22,905 nt of DNA from Chara braunii (taxonomy: Eukaryota; Streptophyta; Charophyceae; Charales; Characeae). The translations under genes were made by a program, and so were the position numbers. This document shows positions 1 through 9,036 of the stretch, in pieces. The stretch is from positions 4,679,391-4,702,295 of the forward strand of contig BFEA01000029.1 in assembly GCA_003427395.1 (NCBI GenBank), written 5' to 3'. The notes under the pieces were generated by a model, which searched no databases, had not been told where the DNA came from, and saw nothing but the letters and a program-made list of their open reading frames with translations. Every line of letters starts with the position of its first letter. Positions within the stretch are counted from its first letter, which is position 1.

Positions 1-550
1 TTTTTTTTGAAAAGAAGCTCCATCTATTGGTGGGGAGCATCACCTTCTGGAAACCGGGTCCAGCGTCCCTTGAAAGTACAATTTGAAAAATGGAAATAAA
101 GGAATCAAGAGCATGAACAAGAACCTAGATTTTGAAGAAAATAGCGACACCCTCCTACCACCTGGCAATCTGAAAATAACACTACCTCTTCATCCTTTAT
201 CAGGACGCCAGATATATTCTTGTAAAACTAGCAGTGATATCCTTATAATCCATACCAGGAACTTGGAACCATGGCGGTTGCAGGAGGAGGGAAAGGAGTT
301 GGGAAATCTGAGAAAGGTCTCATGGGAATTGAAGCGTCGATGGAAGTCCAATCATCAAAAACCAATTTGTAATCTCTTTTAAACCCAGCAGCATCTTCAT
401 TGTCAGCACCATTCCAAGTGACACATCCAATTCTGAAAAGAGACTAGCCGCCTACTCCGAAAAGTTTGGGGCCGGTGCACCGTTGAGATAAATTTCATCC
501 ATGACCGCCGCCGCGCTTCAGGCCTGTGAAACTTGCGGAAAGGGGCCCGT

Positions 551-582
551 GGCCGATGTATGGTCGTGTACTGGTGGTTTAA
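551..582 (+). repeat. Dispersed 32-bp repeat, copy 1
   Basis: Positions 551-582 and 1302-1334 share almost the same sequence, beginning GGCCGATGTATGG and ending GTACTGGTGGTTTAA, with a few changes and one length difference in the middle. The flanks do not match. The pair could mark the same point in two copies of an unknown element; the boundaries of such an element are not visible. Confidence 0.6.
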
Positions 583-728
583 ACAAAATGAGTATCCATA
601 ATTGGGGCAAAAGCAGAACAGCATTGATTACCCTGGAAAAACCAGGGTATTGACTGTCTAGCCCCCCTCCCCTGTCCGAGAATAATAATTATAGCACAGG
701 TCAGAATCAATTGCTTTGGGAAAGACCA

Positions 729-887
729 GGGGCACAGTCCCACTGGCAAAGACTCGGAGGACTGAATCTGCGTGAGATTTAAGCAGAGATGCAGAAAAGC
801 AGATCATCACAGTTTTCTAGACTCCCCACAAACATATTCAGTTTCAGGTGATGAATCCGATTCTGTTTGCTAGTAGGACTGTGCCCC
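729..887. repeat. Fold-back (inverted repeat) of about 160 bp
   Basis: GGGGCACAGTCC at 729-740 is the perfect reverse complement of GGACTGTGCCCC at 876-887. The match continues imperfectly for several bases inward. The 135-bp interior has no coding sign. This could be a small MITE-like element, but I see no convincing target-site duplication. Confidence 0.45.
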
Positions 888-1301
888 AGAGGATTAGGCC
901 TGGACGTCAACACGGGCCAACGACTCCCGGGGGCTCCAACAAGGATCCAACCGCACGGAGGAGACGTCGCCGTTGAGGGCTCCAACTCCCAGCGATGGAG
1001 GGCATGCAGGGGGCACATGCGGTGGCGAGGACGATGTTTGGAAACCGTAGGCGAACAACCGGTCGTACGGACGCAGACTGTTTCCGTACGTTTTTTTTTT
1101 GTCGTTTCCAATAAAGTTTTTGCTTTTCCCGCCTGCGACATCCGTACGGACGCGAGGCCGGTAGGTCCAACGGACAGACCGAAAAACGGCCGTCACTGAA
1201 TCAGTAGAACCCCACGGTGGGCCCACCAAAAAGCGACGCCCAACCCATCCCGAAGCTGCCCCGAAGCCCGACAAATGGTAGCGTTAACGCTGTCGGCCTG
1301 C

Positions 1302-1334
1302 GGCCGATGTATGGGCCAAGTACTGGTGGTTTAA
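1302..1334 (+). repeat. Dispersed repeat, copy 2
   Basis: Second copy of the repeat at 551-582, same orientation, about 750 bp away. Confidence 0.6.
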
Positions 1335-1854
1335 GAAATCTACCCAGCATTGTTCGACTTGGGAAAGTGCAACCAGATAGACCTCTTTAGGCCCTCCATG
1401 GCCGCCAGAGATGACTAAGACACCAAGCCTGTGACTGTCCAGTCTTTTCCTGCCAGAAGGGTGCAATTCCACGAAACCATTCACAATCGACCAGATTATT
1501 CCTTTTCCCTCCCTGTTCCACTTCATTTTTTTTTTTTATTATTATTATTTTTTTTTTTTTTAAGTCCAGGGTGTTGTAGAGGCCAGTCAGTGTGTGCACG
1601 GTGATCACCTGGAACTGTGAGCCGTGGGTGTCCTGGAACATAAGACCACCTCCCAACCCATCCTCACGTCAATACTCCTAGCGCACCCCCTATCCCACTA
1701 TTCTACCTCAGTGTGACCAGCACTCAGGACTATCGGCCTATCAAAGGGCAGGCAACTTGGACCACAGCAGCAAACTTGAAAGTGAACAACCACTTTGGAT
1801 GAAGCTGGATCGAAGACAAACTTCAGGAACCAAAGCCCCGTGATGGGCAGGGAA

Positions 1855-1906
1855 CCCTCATACATACTATTGCAATATGACCCTCATACATACTATTGCA
1901 ATATGA
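1855..1906 (+). repeat. 26-bp tandem duplication
   Basis: Two exact copies of a 26-bp unit (1855-1880 and 1881-1906) starting CCCTCATACATAC. Exact identity suggests a recent replication-slippage event or an assembly duplication. Confidence 0.9.
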
Positions 1907-1922
1907 CAGGAGTTACGACATA

Positions 1923-2034
1923 GGGCCTAGTTGCACCACTTGCCATCGGCTGACATTATGAATGCACTCTGGACACACTGTCTGTCCTGATGCAGTCAAA
2001 ATGTTGGCAGATGGCGAGTGGTGCAACTGGGCCC
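1923..2034. mobile_element. MITE-like inverted-repeat element, 112 bp
   Basis: The two ends form an inverted repeat of about 35 bp with roughly six mismatches: left end GGGCCTAGTTGCACCACT, right end reading GGGCCCAGTTGCACCACT on the minus strand. ATA flanks it on both sides (1920-1922 and 2035-2037), a possible 3-bp target-site duplication. No room for a transposase, so if it moved it was non-autonomous. A GGGCC start and 3-bp duplication would suit a PIF/Harbinger (Tourist-like) MITE, but the family is inferred. Confidence 0.6.
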
Positions 2035-2037
2035 ATA

Positions 2038-2229
2038 GGGATTTGCAATCTTTGAATTGGTCATATCCAGAACTCTGGGTCTGGTTTAGTTTCAGGTCAT
2101 CGTCAGAGTCTTACGGCATACTCACATGAGGACTTTTTCAAGCTACCTTTGAGCCTGATTACGGTTAGGTGCATTCACGGCTGGCTGGTCAAATACATCA
2201 CGGAAAGTCATTGTATGAGTATGGCCTTG
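2038..2229. other. Spacer, no feature recognised
   Basis: Between the MITE-like element and the reverse-transcriptase relic. It may contain the further C-terminal decay of that relic, but I can follow no motif there. Confidence 0.4.
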
Positions 2230-2920
2230 AAGTGTTAGATCATAAGACGTCTGATGACAAAATTTCTGTGAGGAAAATTCACTCGTCTCCAATTGATTTT
2301 CAACCCTGCATTCCCTCGATACATGCAATGGTGCAACATGCAGTCAATATGTCGTGTATGCCTATGAAACGTCATCGAATATACCAAAATATCACCCATG
2401 TTCACAATGACGCAAATGTCAGCCGTTTCTTTTTCATGAAATGCTGAAACCTAATGTTCATGGCCATGTGGCAGGAGCATCACAAATCTCCATAGGGAAA
2501 CTTATCCACTCCTATGTGCCTTTGAACAGCAAGAAGGTCGTCTTCGGGCGGTCTTCTGCCTTAGTCGAGATGTGACAACACCTGTGTTTGATATCAAATT
2601 TACTGAAATATGTGTCATACCCAATTGCATCCAACAAGTCAACAATCCGGAGGTAGAAATATGCATCCTTAATCCTGATATCATTTTGCTTCCAATAACC
2701 GATGCAAATTTGTACAGATATAGTAGGAAAGGACCAAGGGCCTGCGGTGAGTTTAATCCACCCATTCCCTTCAAACTATTTCATGCATTCCAACACCATT
2801 CTCCTTTTGCGGAGGGGATAACGATATGATTTGCAGTAAATAGAGGGATATATTTCTCATTTGAATCCTATGTTGGATGGCATTAGTAAGTCTAATGTCA
2901 ATATTTAAGTCAATGATAGC
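2230..2920 (-). pseudogene. Decayed Ty3/gypsy-type reverse transcriptase fragment
   Basis: Read on the minus strand, scattered frames spell the RT domain in the right order. First comes a pre-RT stretch (NIDIRLTNAIQHRI, cf. DIGLPNAIEHAI of the larger element at 12.4 kb), then AGPWSFP, IKDAYFYLRI, FSKFDIKH, EDRPKTTF, EICDAPAT, a catalytic-box remnant reading NMGD instead of YxDD, and LKIN. Several in-frame stops and frameshifts interrupt it, and the first Asp of the catalytic pair is gone, so it is dead. It belongs to a different, older family than the main element. Its N-terminal side stops abruptly near 2920, exactly where the plus-oriented LTR-like module begins. That suggests a later insertion or rearrangement cut the host element. 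Confidence 0.8.
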
Positions 2921-3348
2921 AATGCTTGGATGATGAGATGATTGCCTGATGGACTTGTTTCTGATTAGACCGTAGGATCGTTGTGATTGACATGTGGGAT
3001 GCATGCTAGATAGGATCTCGATATTGCCATGTGGACCGAATGTCCCAACCCGACTGGGCGCCGGCCTCCCACATCCCCGCTACACCCCTTCCCGTACAAC
3101 GAGGAGAGGACACGTGTATGTGAGTGGGACGTACGAGAAGTCGTTGACTCGTCGCCTAGATCGGCGGGAGATACTACTTCCCTCCTGAAACTCAGTGCTC
3201 TGGGTTTGTCGGTGCTGGTTTTGTTATTGTGGATACACACTTTCCGCCTAGGTTGTTTTACCGGACGTCCGGGACCCCTGGGTTGTCCGACCGGACGTCT
3301 GGTCGGACGTCGGACGGTCTCGGACCGGACAAAGGAAAAAAAAAAAAA

Positions 3349-3379
<31 letters not shown>

Positions 3380-4317
3380 GAAAACTCATGTTGCTTCTAC
3401 CTTGCATAAGGTGTATGCCACCAAAATTTTGGCTCATTTGAGCCAGTAGAAAAAAGGATAAAAATCTTCAAAGTTTCTAATCCCCACCTATACCCCTCCT
3501 ATCCCCACCAAAACCCCTCGTACCGTCCCCTCCCACCCCAAATAGCACCCTATCACCAAATGCTCAGAAAATTCTTTAATGGGGGGTCTCTATGGCATGC
3601 GCAACACTGTCATTTTTTTTTTTTTTTTTTTTTTTTAATGCCAAAAAGTGGTTGTCCGGGATTCTGGACAACCCCCCTACCGGACGGTTGGGGGAGACGT
3701 CCGGCCGAGACGTCCAGCCATCGGATGACTGGTAACCTAGCTTTCCGCCTTATTCGTTGCTATTGTCATTCAATGAGTTAATCGTCATCCCGTGGTCGGC
3801 AGTGGCGCCCCATTGGTCTAACACTTTGTGCAGCGATTGTCGCCGCTTCGAGCGTTACCAATCAAAGGGCTCTCACTACCGAGTACGAGGTGAAGACGAG
3901 CATAAGGAAAGAGGCACTCGGTTAAGGCCACGTCAGACTCAGCGTTGTATAATGGGCAGCGTTGGGACTTGATCCAGAAACGAGATACCAAGTACGTGCC
4001 CGCCCCCTTTCACGTGAAACGAAAAGAGACGGCTCGATGGGAAGTTCAGCGATACTTTTTGGATTGAATTTCCCCGCGCCGTGAGTCCCTCGTGCACCGT
4101 CTTCTCCCTCAAAACCCGCGCGGTGACAGACCTCCCCCTTCTCCCCCTTCTTACTAAGTCGGACCGACACGGGGGATTTCAGTTCTGTCTGTGTCCCCGC
4201 ACTCAATTTTCCAAAAGTCCTTGGGACACCCCATCTCGCTGCCTTTCCGGGGCCCCTTCCGCAATTTTAAACACTCCGAACGGAAGACAGCACAGGGCGT
4301 GAGGTTTGAGCGTCACA
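2921..4317 (+). repeat. LTR-like module Z, plus orientation
   Basis: This stretch is an inverted copy of 14313-15171. Apart from the 491-bp insertion at 3250-3740 and indels of 12-19 bp, it matches closely throughout. In the right-hand copy the far end of Z lies directly against a tRNA primer-binding site, so Z is the 3' (U5) part of an LTR. The left copy ends in CGTCACA at 4317 and is not followed by a recognisable primer-binding site. It is therefore an LTR fragment, not the start of a second complete element. Confidence 0.75.
3250..3740. mobile_element. 491-bp non-autonomous insertion with 10-bp target-site duplication
   Basis: CTTTCCGCCT occurs on both sides (3240-3249 and 3741-3750). 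The inverted paralogous copy of the locus has a single CTTTCCGCCT (minus strand, 14862-14853) and no insert, so the boundaries are defined by a filled and an empty site. The insert begins AGGTTGTTTTACC and ends GGTAACCT(AG), a short imperfect terminal inverted repeat. GGACGTC-rich arms lie inside, followed by a long A tract (about 3336-3379) on the left and a long T tract (about 3614-3636) on the right, so the element can fold back on itself. A 9-10-bp duplication would suit a Mutator-like element, but no transposase is present and the family is inference. Confidence 0.8.
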
Positions 4318-5437
4318 GGTGTGAGGCGACGAACTGCCTGCATCGAAGTAAGAGGGTGGATGGTGAAGTGGTGAGAGTGCGTGGGGCACAGGGGTGTGTG
4401 AAACTCTTCTCCTTGCCTTCTAAGAATTTAGGTTTCGGCTTCTTCCATTTTTGCCTTTGTAATTTTGGATTTTTTGTACGATTGTATGACTTACTTCTTT
4501 CTTTGGAGTTCTCTCGTATTTCTTTCTTTTATGGATGATATCACGAGTGATGGTTGAGGTTCGATCGTCCAGTTTTTGCATGCATAATCCTCATTTATGT
4601 CTGGAGACGGAATGATTGGGAACGTGGGTGCTAGCCTTAGCCCGTGGGAATTGAAGGGAAATAGAGAAATTGGCCGCCTCGAGCTGCGTTACGAACAGAT
4701 CTTGTGCCACGTGTATACATTACAGTCGAACAGTAAACCGGTCCGTCCTATGTACACAAGGCACCCACGCCTGGGCTTTGTGATCGGTACACTTCTGCAT
4801 GGGTAGGAACATGATTGCATTAAGGTGAATTCGTAGCTTGAGTAGGAACATGATTGCATTAAGGTGAATTCGTAGCTTGGAATTAAGTGTCCCTTTCTGA
4901 GTAACAGATTGTGATCGCTTGAGGGACCGGGAGTACCTGAAATATTGGGGTTGCGAATTATTTCTCTCATCAATTGCGATTGGGGCTCCCCAACTTCCTG
5001 CAGCAGATGGGAGATGACTGTGTCTGCGAGTGAGATATACAGGAAGCCATAGGCCGCAGCCCCCAGATCCGGTAATACCCCAACACGCAAACGTTTCAGG
5101 TTTTTGTTGAGCCCAGGTTCGTCGTCGTAGAAGCTAAGTTCCCTCCCCACCATCTTATTCTCCCCTATCACCATTTAACTGCATACGGACCCACCTTAAA
5201 CACCAAACCCGCCCATCCTGAGTACCCGGCCATGGAAGCCGCGAGCTGAGAAAGTCTCCTTTCCGTTCGAACCTCTTTGTATTTTGGTCCTTGGAACCTT
5301 GACACAGGAGATCCAACTTCCGACTTGGGACTCCACCCCGCTTTCCTAAAATTCTTGGCACACCCCCTTTTTTGAACTTTCGGGCGCGCTCCCACTCCGA
5401 TCAGGAAGTCGCGCTGGGTGTGAGGTTTGGCGTCACA
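4318..5437 (+). repeat. Diverged LTR-like copy, plus orientation
   Basis: The last 110 bp (about 5330-5437) resemble the last 110 bp of module Z: CCTAAAATTCTTGG-CACACCCC versus CCAAAAGTCCTTGG-GACACCCC, then a shared GGGYGTGAGGTTTG and a terminal CGTCACA. The first 200 bp weakly resemble module Y. I read the stretch as an older, diverged copy of the LTR lying in tandem between Z and Y. Open frames on both strands have no motifs. It contains a 39-bp tandem duplication at 4803-4880. Confidence 0.4.
4803..4880 (+). repeat. 39-bp tandem duplication
   Basis: Two copies (4803-4841 and 4842-4880) beginning GTAGGAACATGATTGCATT; the first 38 bases are identical. Confidence 0.9.
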
Positions 5438-5448
5438 ATCATAAATTT

Positions 5449-5927
5449 CAGAGACTAAGTCGGCGGGGTGACAATCACAGTGGTGGAAGGTGTCACGTGA
5501 CGAATGAGATCGTCAATGCATGTACGAGGATAGTGATCAGAGTTAAGTGGATGAATGGCCCGAGGCCATAGTGAAACTTCACAGCTGATGCGCCTCCTTG
5601 TCTCGAATCTATTCTTTGGTGTGAGTTCAGTTCAACGACAGTTAAGCCGGAGACTTTTTTTTATCATCGGATCTTGGTGTAATCTTCATCTATCTTGTCG
5701 TTCTCGTTTGCTCCATGTCTTTTCCTCTCTACCTACTCTCTCTATGACATGAATGGTTATGGATGCTTATCGATCTCTCGCATACGAGGAATGAGATGGT
5801 TGTTTGGCTGGCTGGCGCTTAGTTAGTTACGGGAATGACGGGGTAGGGGTGCAGAGTTCACAGAGAACTGAGTGATGTATGGTTGCCATTTTCGCCCCCT
5901 TTTTGATGAATGTCTATGAGGATGAAT
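5449..5927 (+). repeat. LTR-like module Y, plus orientation
   Basis: Inverted copy of 15172-15651, about 90% alike. In the right-hand copy Y runs straight into Z (junction near 15171). Here Y lies downstream of Z and stops exactly at the position that is the Y/Z junction on the right. The left cluster is therefore a permuted version of the right-hand arrangement. The conserved minus/plus open frames in it (for example 5555-5752) are side effects of copy similarity; no protein family is recognisable. Confidence 0.75.
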
Positions 5928-6948
5928 CCCACACTCCGTCGTGGCGATCAGGCGCACAGCCGGCCAGACTATAGTCAGCCCGTCGGGACTTTTCGACCCG
6001 CACTCCACACGTATCATCTAGCCACTGCTTCCCGGAAGCTGGAAGACAAGTTGAGAGAGAGATTTGCAGGCACGCTTGCAGAATTTATAGTTGCGGAAAG
6101 GGAGGTAGATACGAAGGAGGATGAAGATTGAGACAGGGAAGGGACTTGGGGATAATCGCCCGGTGAAAGCCATGTTGATCCTTCTGAGTCCGATCGTAGC
6201 CAATCAGAGTCGTCGCGTAATATGAGTTTCCTCTTACACGACGTTTCTCCTTGGCTAGACAGAGTAAGAGAGGATCGACCGGGTGCTTGGGCGTAGGACT
6301 TAGAGTGGGAGGAAGAAGGGTGTGAAGGATAATGCGAAACGGATCCAAGATTTAGATGATCAAGAAAGAGAAAAGGCGCACAAGGCGAGAGAGAGGGAAA
6401 AACGGTTACAGAGTGAGAGTGAGCGTGGGCTCGAACGGAGCGTCGAAGATGGCGAGGGGAGCAGAGAGGGGGAAGTTCGCATGCATGGCGCCGATTCCGA
6501 ATGCAAAAAGAGGCACCGAAACAATTATAGATTTCTAAGTCCCATGCTAATTCAAAAATTGAAATTACCATATCCGCGCGTAGAGTAGGCAAGGGGAAAA
6601 GAAAGTCCTACGTCTATTCGTATTCCCACAAAATTTGCAGAGTTTTCCACGACGTGGTCGAGAACATTCACGCATAAAAAGGACACCTCGGGTTCCGTTC
6701 ATTCCAGAATTTCTAACCGTCGAGCCAAATTCGTAGCGCGCTCGCTAAGGCGTGCATAATTCCCATGCATTTCCCAAATTATAAAAACGAAATTTCAAGC
6801 ATCAATGAGACTGAAAACATGGGTCTCAGCAAGGCACTTTTAATCAAAAAAACAAAGAGGGGCCTTGTTGGCCTAAGCAAGATTCGAAAAGAAAAAGAGA
6901 GAGGAGGGGTCCGGAAGATGGCGCAGGCTCAGAAGCTGGTATGTCACA
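5928..6948 (-). repeat. Direct repeat X: truncated 3' LTR candidate
   Basis: Matches 15666-16711 in the same orientation over about 1 kb, roughly 90% identical by eye. Homology stops on both copies at the same point, where the minus strand begins TGTGAC (6948 and 16711), as expected for an LTR starting with TG. A TATA-like CAACTATAAATTC lies on the minus strand near 6078-6090 and is shared by the other copy. The other end of X (5928) abuts module Y in opposite orientation instead of continuing into Y-Z, so the LTR is broken. Lys/Glu-rich and Ser-rich open frames in X are not preserved in the second copy, which argues against coding. Confidence 0.6.
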
Positions 6949-7744
6949 TATGTGACGCTCAGGGGGTTCCAAAATTATGCGATCTCCTGATTGCATGCAG
7001 AAGAGCTAGTTTACATGGCGGAGGAGGAAGAAGGGGGCGAGAGGATGAAGGAGGAACCTAACGTATCAAGAGAGAGACAGTCCACAACAGCACAAATGAT
7101 TGAGCTAGAGTTCATGTTGACGCCAACGTCAATTGCAATATCTTCGCGAGTCTGCTGGCTCGTGCTGCTAGAACCCCATATATTAAGCCTTGTCATGTGC
7201 AACTCCTTGCTTCTTGATTGACAGAGGTCGTCCAAGTGACGCCATCATGGTCCGCCATATCTCCACTGGTTTGGCTGCATCACTCGAAGTCCGCCCGGCG
7301 GTAGTCGACAAGGAGAGGGTGGTGGAGGGGTCGCCGTCATTCGGGTGGGAGCGAAGAGAACTTAGAGAAGTAATCCGCAGCTTCGTTACCGAGATGGAGG
7401 AAGTGGACGATCCGGTGCGCGCGAGGGAATCGATGATTGGGTCGTGATAGGGATAAAAGGTAGTCAGGGTACAAAGAGGGGATGGTACAAAGGACATTGT
7501 CCCGCAGGGACTCATATCTTCCATAGCGGGAAAGGTCCCGGAGACAATACAATACAACTCCATAAGGTTGTATTGTCTCCAAGTGACACTGAAAAGGAGG
7601 ATATTGAGAGGGAAGGAGGGAGAGCGATGGGGAAAAACTGTACACAGAAGCCGCGCGGAGAAATGATGACAAAACAGTTGATTAGCGAAGATACGGTAAT
7701 TTAGAGGGAATTCAATGTGGGGGAGAGGGGAGAAAGAAAGGTAA
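6949..7744. other. Non-coding 3' region of the retroelement
   Basis: Lies between the stop of the third ORF (7745) and the presumed 3' LTR. The minus strand is pyrimidine-rich where the plus strand has GGAGGAGGAAGAAGGGGG (near 7018-7036), so no canonical polypurine tract is seen on the element's sense strand. A strong hairpin sits at 7540-7580. Long open frames here are antisense or out of frame. Confidence 0.45.
7540..7580. repeat. Perfect 13-bp-arm hairpin
   Basis: GGAGACAATACAA (7540-7552) is the exact reverse complement of TTGTATTGTCTCC (7568-7580), with a 15-nt loop. It lies in the presumed 3' untranslated part of the retroelement. It could be an RNA structure or a tiny fold-back insertion. 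Confidence 0.7.
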
Positions 7745-8998
7745 TCAAGGGGGCGGCGGAAGACGAGACGAGGACGGAACGTCCGAGCCGGGAGGAGGAC
7801 GGGAACGAAGAGTGGAGGGGGCGGATGAAGGAGATGATGAGCGAGAGCGACTGCGCCGGCGGGAGGTTGTTGCGCCATCGTGTCGACTGGCGGCGTCCGA
7901 GGGAACTTCGAGATTCAAAGCGGATCCTCCCTGAATGGCAGGTGACGCTCGAGCTGGCGGAGCCTCCCGAGGCTCAAGTGCGGACGCCTCTTCTTCTTCC
8001 TTCGATGTCGACCGGGCTTCCGACTCCTCTTTCTCTGACAGCCCCGCGATGGTTATGCGACCAGGGTCATCGTCTGACAGTATTTCCTCATTCTCCTGAT
8101 GAGCCTTCCAAGACTCGTCAAAGTCGGAGTTATCCAGCGCGAGGTCGTTAAGATCCAGAAAGCACCAAACTGTGGGGTCGTGATCGCTTAAGCACTGACA
8201 ATAGTCCTCCGTGCAGTTCGCCTAGATTACGGTTGGCGTCAACTTCCTCTCCAAAGTCAGGGGTTCAACCTGGCCTAGATCGCTCGGATTGAAAGAGGCG
8301 ATGTCCGTCGGCAGATCGTCGACGAGTTGAGACAGAAACGTGAGGAGTTCGTAGGCGATGGTTGCTCAGCCACCCTTAGCGATTTCACCACACAGAAGTC
8401 CCACCAACGTACCGTCGGTTGCCGCCTCCTCTGGACACAGTTGCGCTAGCACCAGCGATATCTCGTTACAGTGTTCCAACTCTCGATTACTGTAATATCG
8501 TGACCAGTGGCATTTCACTGTAAGCATACACACGTTGGCCATCGTGAATTGAGTCCACTTGCGGATGTAGGCGGGACTGAAAGAATGGAACGAAGCGAGA
8601 CGGATTTCCAGAGTGAGAAGGGGATCGGCCCAAAATGGCCAGATGGTTGGAAGGTCGGAGGGGAGAGAGAAGGTAGAAAAGCGATTCATTAGCGTTCGGG
8701 ATAGGGATGAAGATGGGGAAGCGGCGAGCGGGCTGATCAATGGCACTGGTTTGAAGAGAGAAGGTATCGATACACTCGGTCCCCACCACTTGTCGTCCTG
8801 GCCGAGTCAGTCGCTGCCGCCAATCGGCCACCAACGCCTGCCCCCATTCGTAAAGACTAGTCACCACCGCGTCACGCCACTAAATGCTAATGGTACACAA
8901 ATCGTCGCTGAAGGCCACAATCACCGTTATGTCGCTCTGAGTAGGCTGCGAGAAGCGCTCAAACCCCGACACTTCTGCCAATATGACTGCCGAACCCC
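7745..8998 (-). pseudogene. Third ORF downstream of integrase, unknown function, broken
   Basis: I do not recognise the family. A coherent protein of about 418 codons can be followed on the minus strand. From about 8998 the frame includes VILAEVSGFERF and YEWGQALVADW. A frameshift near 8700-8750 switches to a second frame that contains FTMANVCML and then runs to a TGA stop at 7747-7745. Premature stops are TAG at 8882-8880, TGA at 8368-8366 and TAG at 8224-8222. Residues remain protein-like on both sides of each stop. The middle is acidic (DLNDLALDNSDFDESW, then ENEEILSDDD and a run of Glu). The last 40 residues are basic and Arg/Ser/Pro-rich (SRRRSRSRSSSP). No signal peptide, membrane segment or envelope motif is visible. 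Its place after integrase is where some plant gypsy elements carry an extra ORF. The start is uncertain: no clear ATG is seen and the ORF may be fused to the integrase tail. Confidence 0.55.
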
Positions 8999-9036
8999 GA
9001 GGTCGATATCGTTACTTCTACGGCGGCGCACCAGGC

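Larger units (their letters stand above)
1..1854. other. Anonymous non-coding DNA
   Basis: I recognise no gene here on either strand. Open frames are short, overlap on both strands and lack domain motifs. The stretch holds a fold-back (arms 729-740 and 876-887), a dispersed 32-33-bp repeat (551-582 and 1302-1334) and a T-rich tract near 1527-1561. Two minus-strand frames at 1284-1656 have slightly protein-like composition, but I could not tie them to a family. Confidence 0.5.

Noticed and set aside
83-382. 99-codon ORF near the left end
   Set aside because: Starts at TTG, has no recognisable motif, and could easily be chance in this non-coding stretch.
1284-1656. Host gene exon on the minus strand
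   Set aside because: Two overlapping frames read somewhat like protein, but there is no family match I can name, no clear splice signals, and a low-complexity run lies in between.
6014-6592. 192-codon Ser-rich minus-strand frame in X and the Lys/Glu-rich plus-strand frame opposite it
   Set aside because: The corresponding stretch in the second copy (15770-16330) is broken by frameshifts on both strands, so there is no sign of selection for coding.
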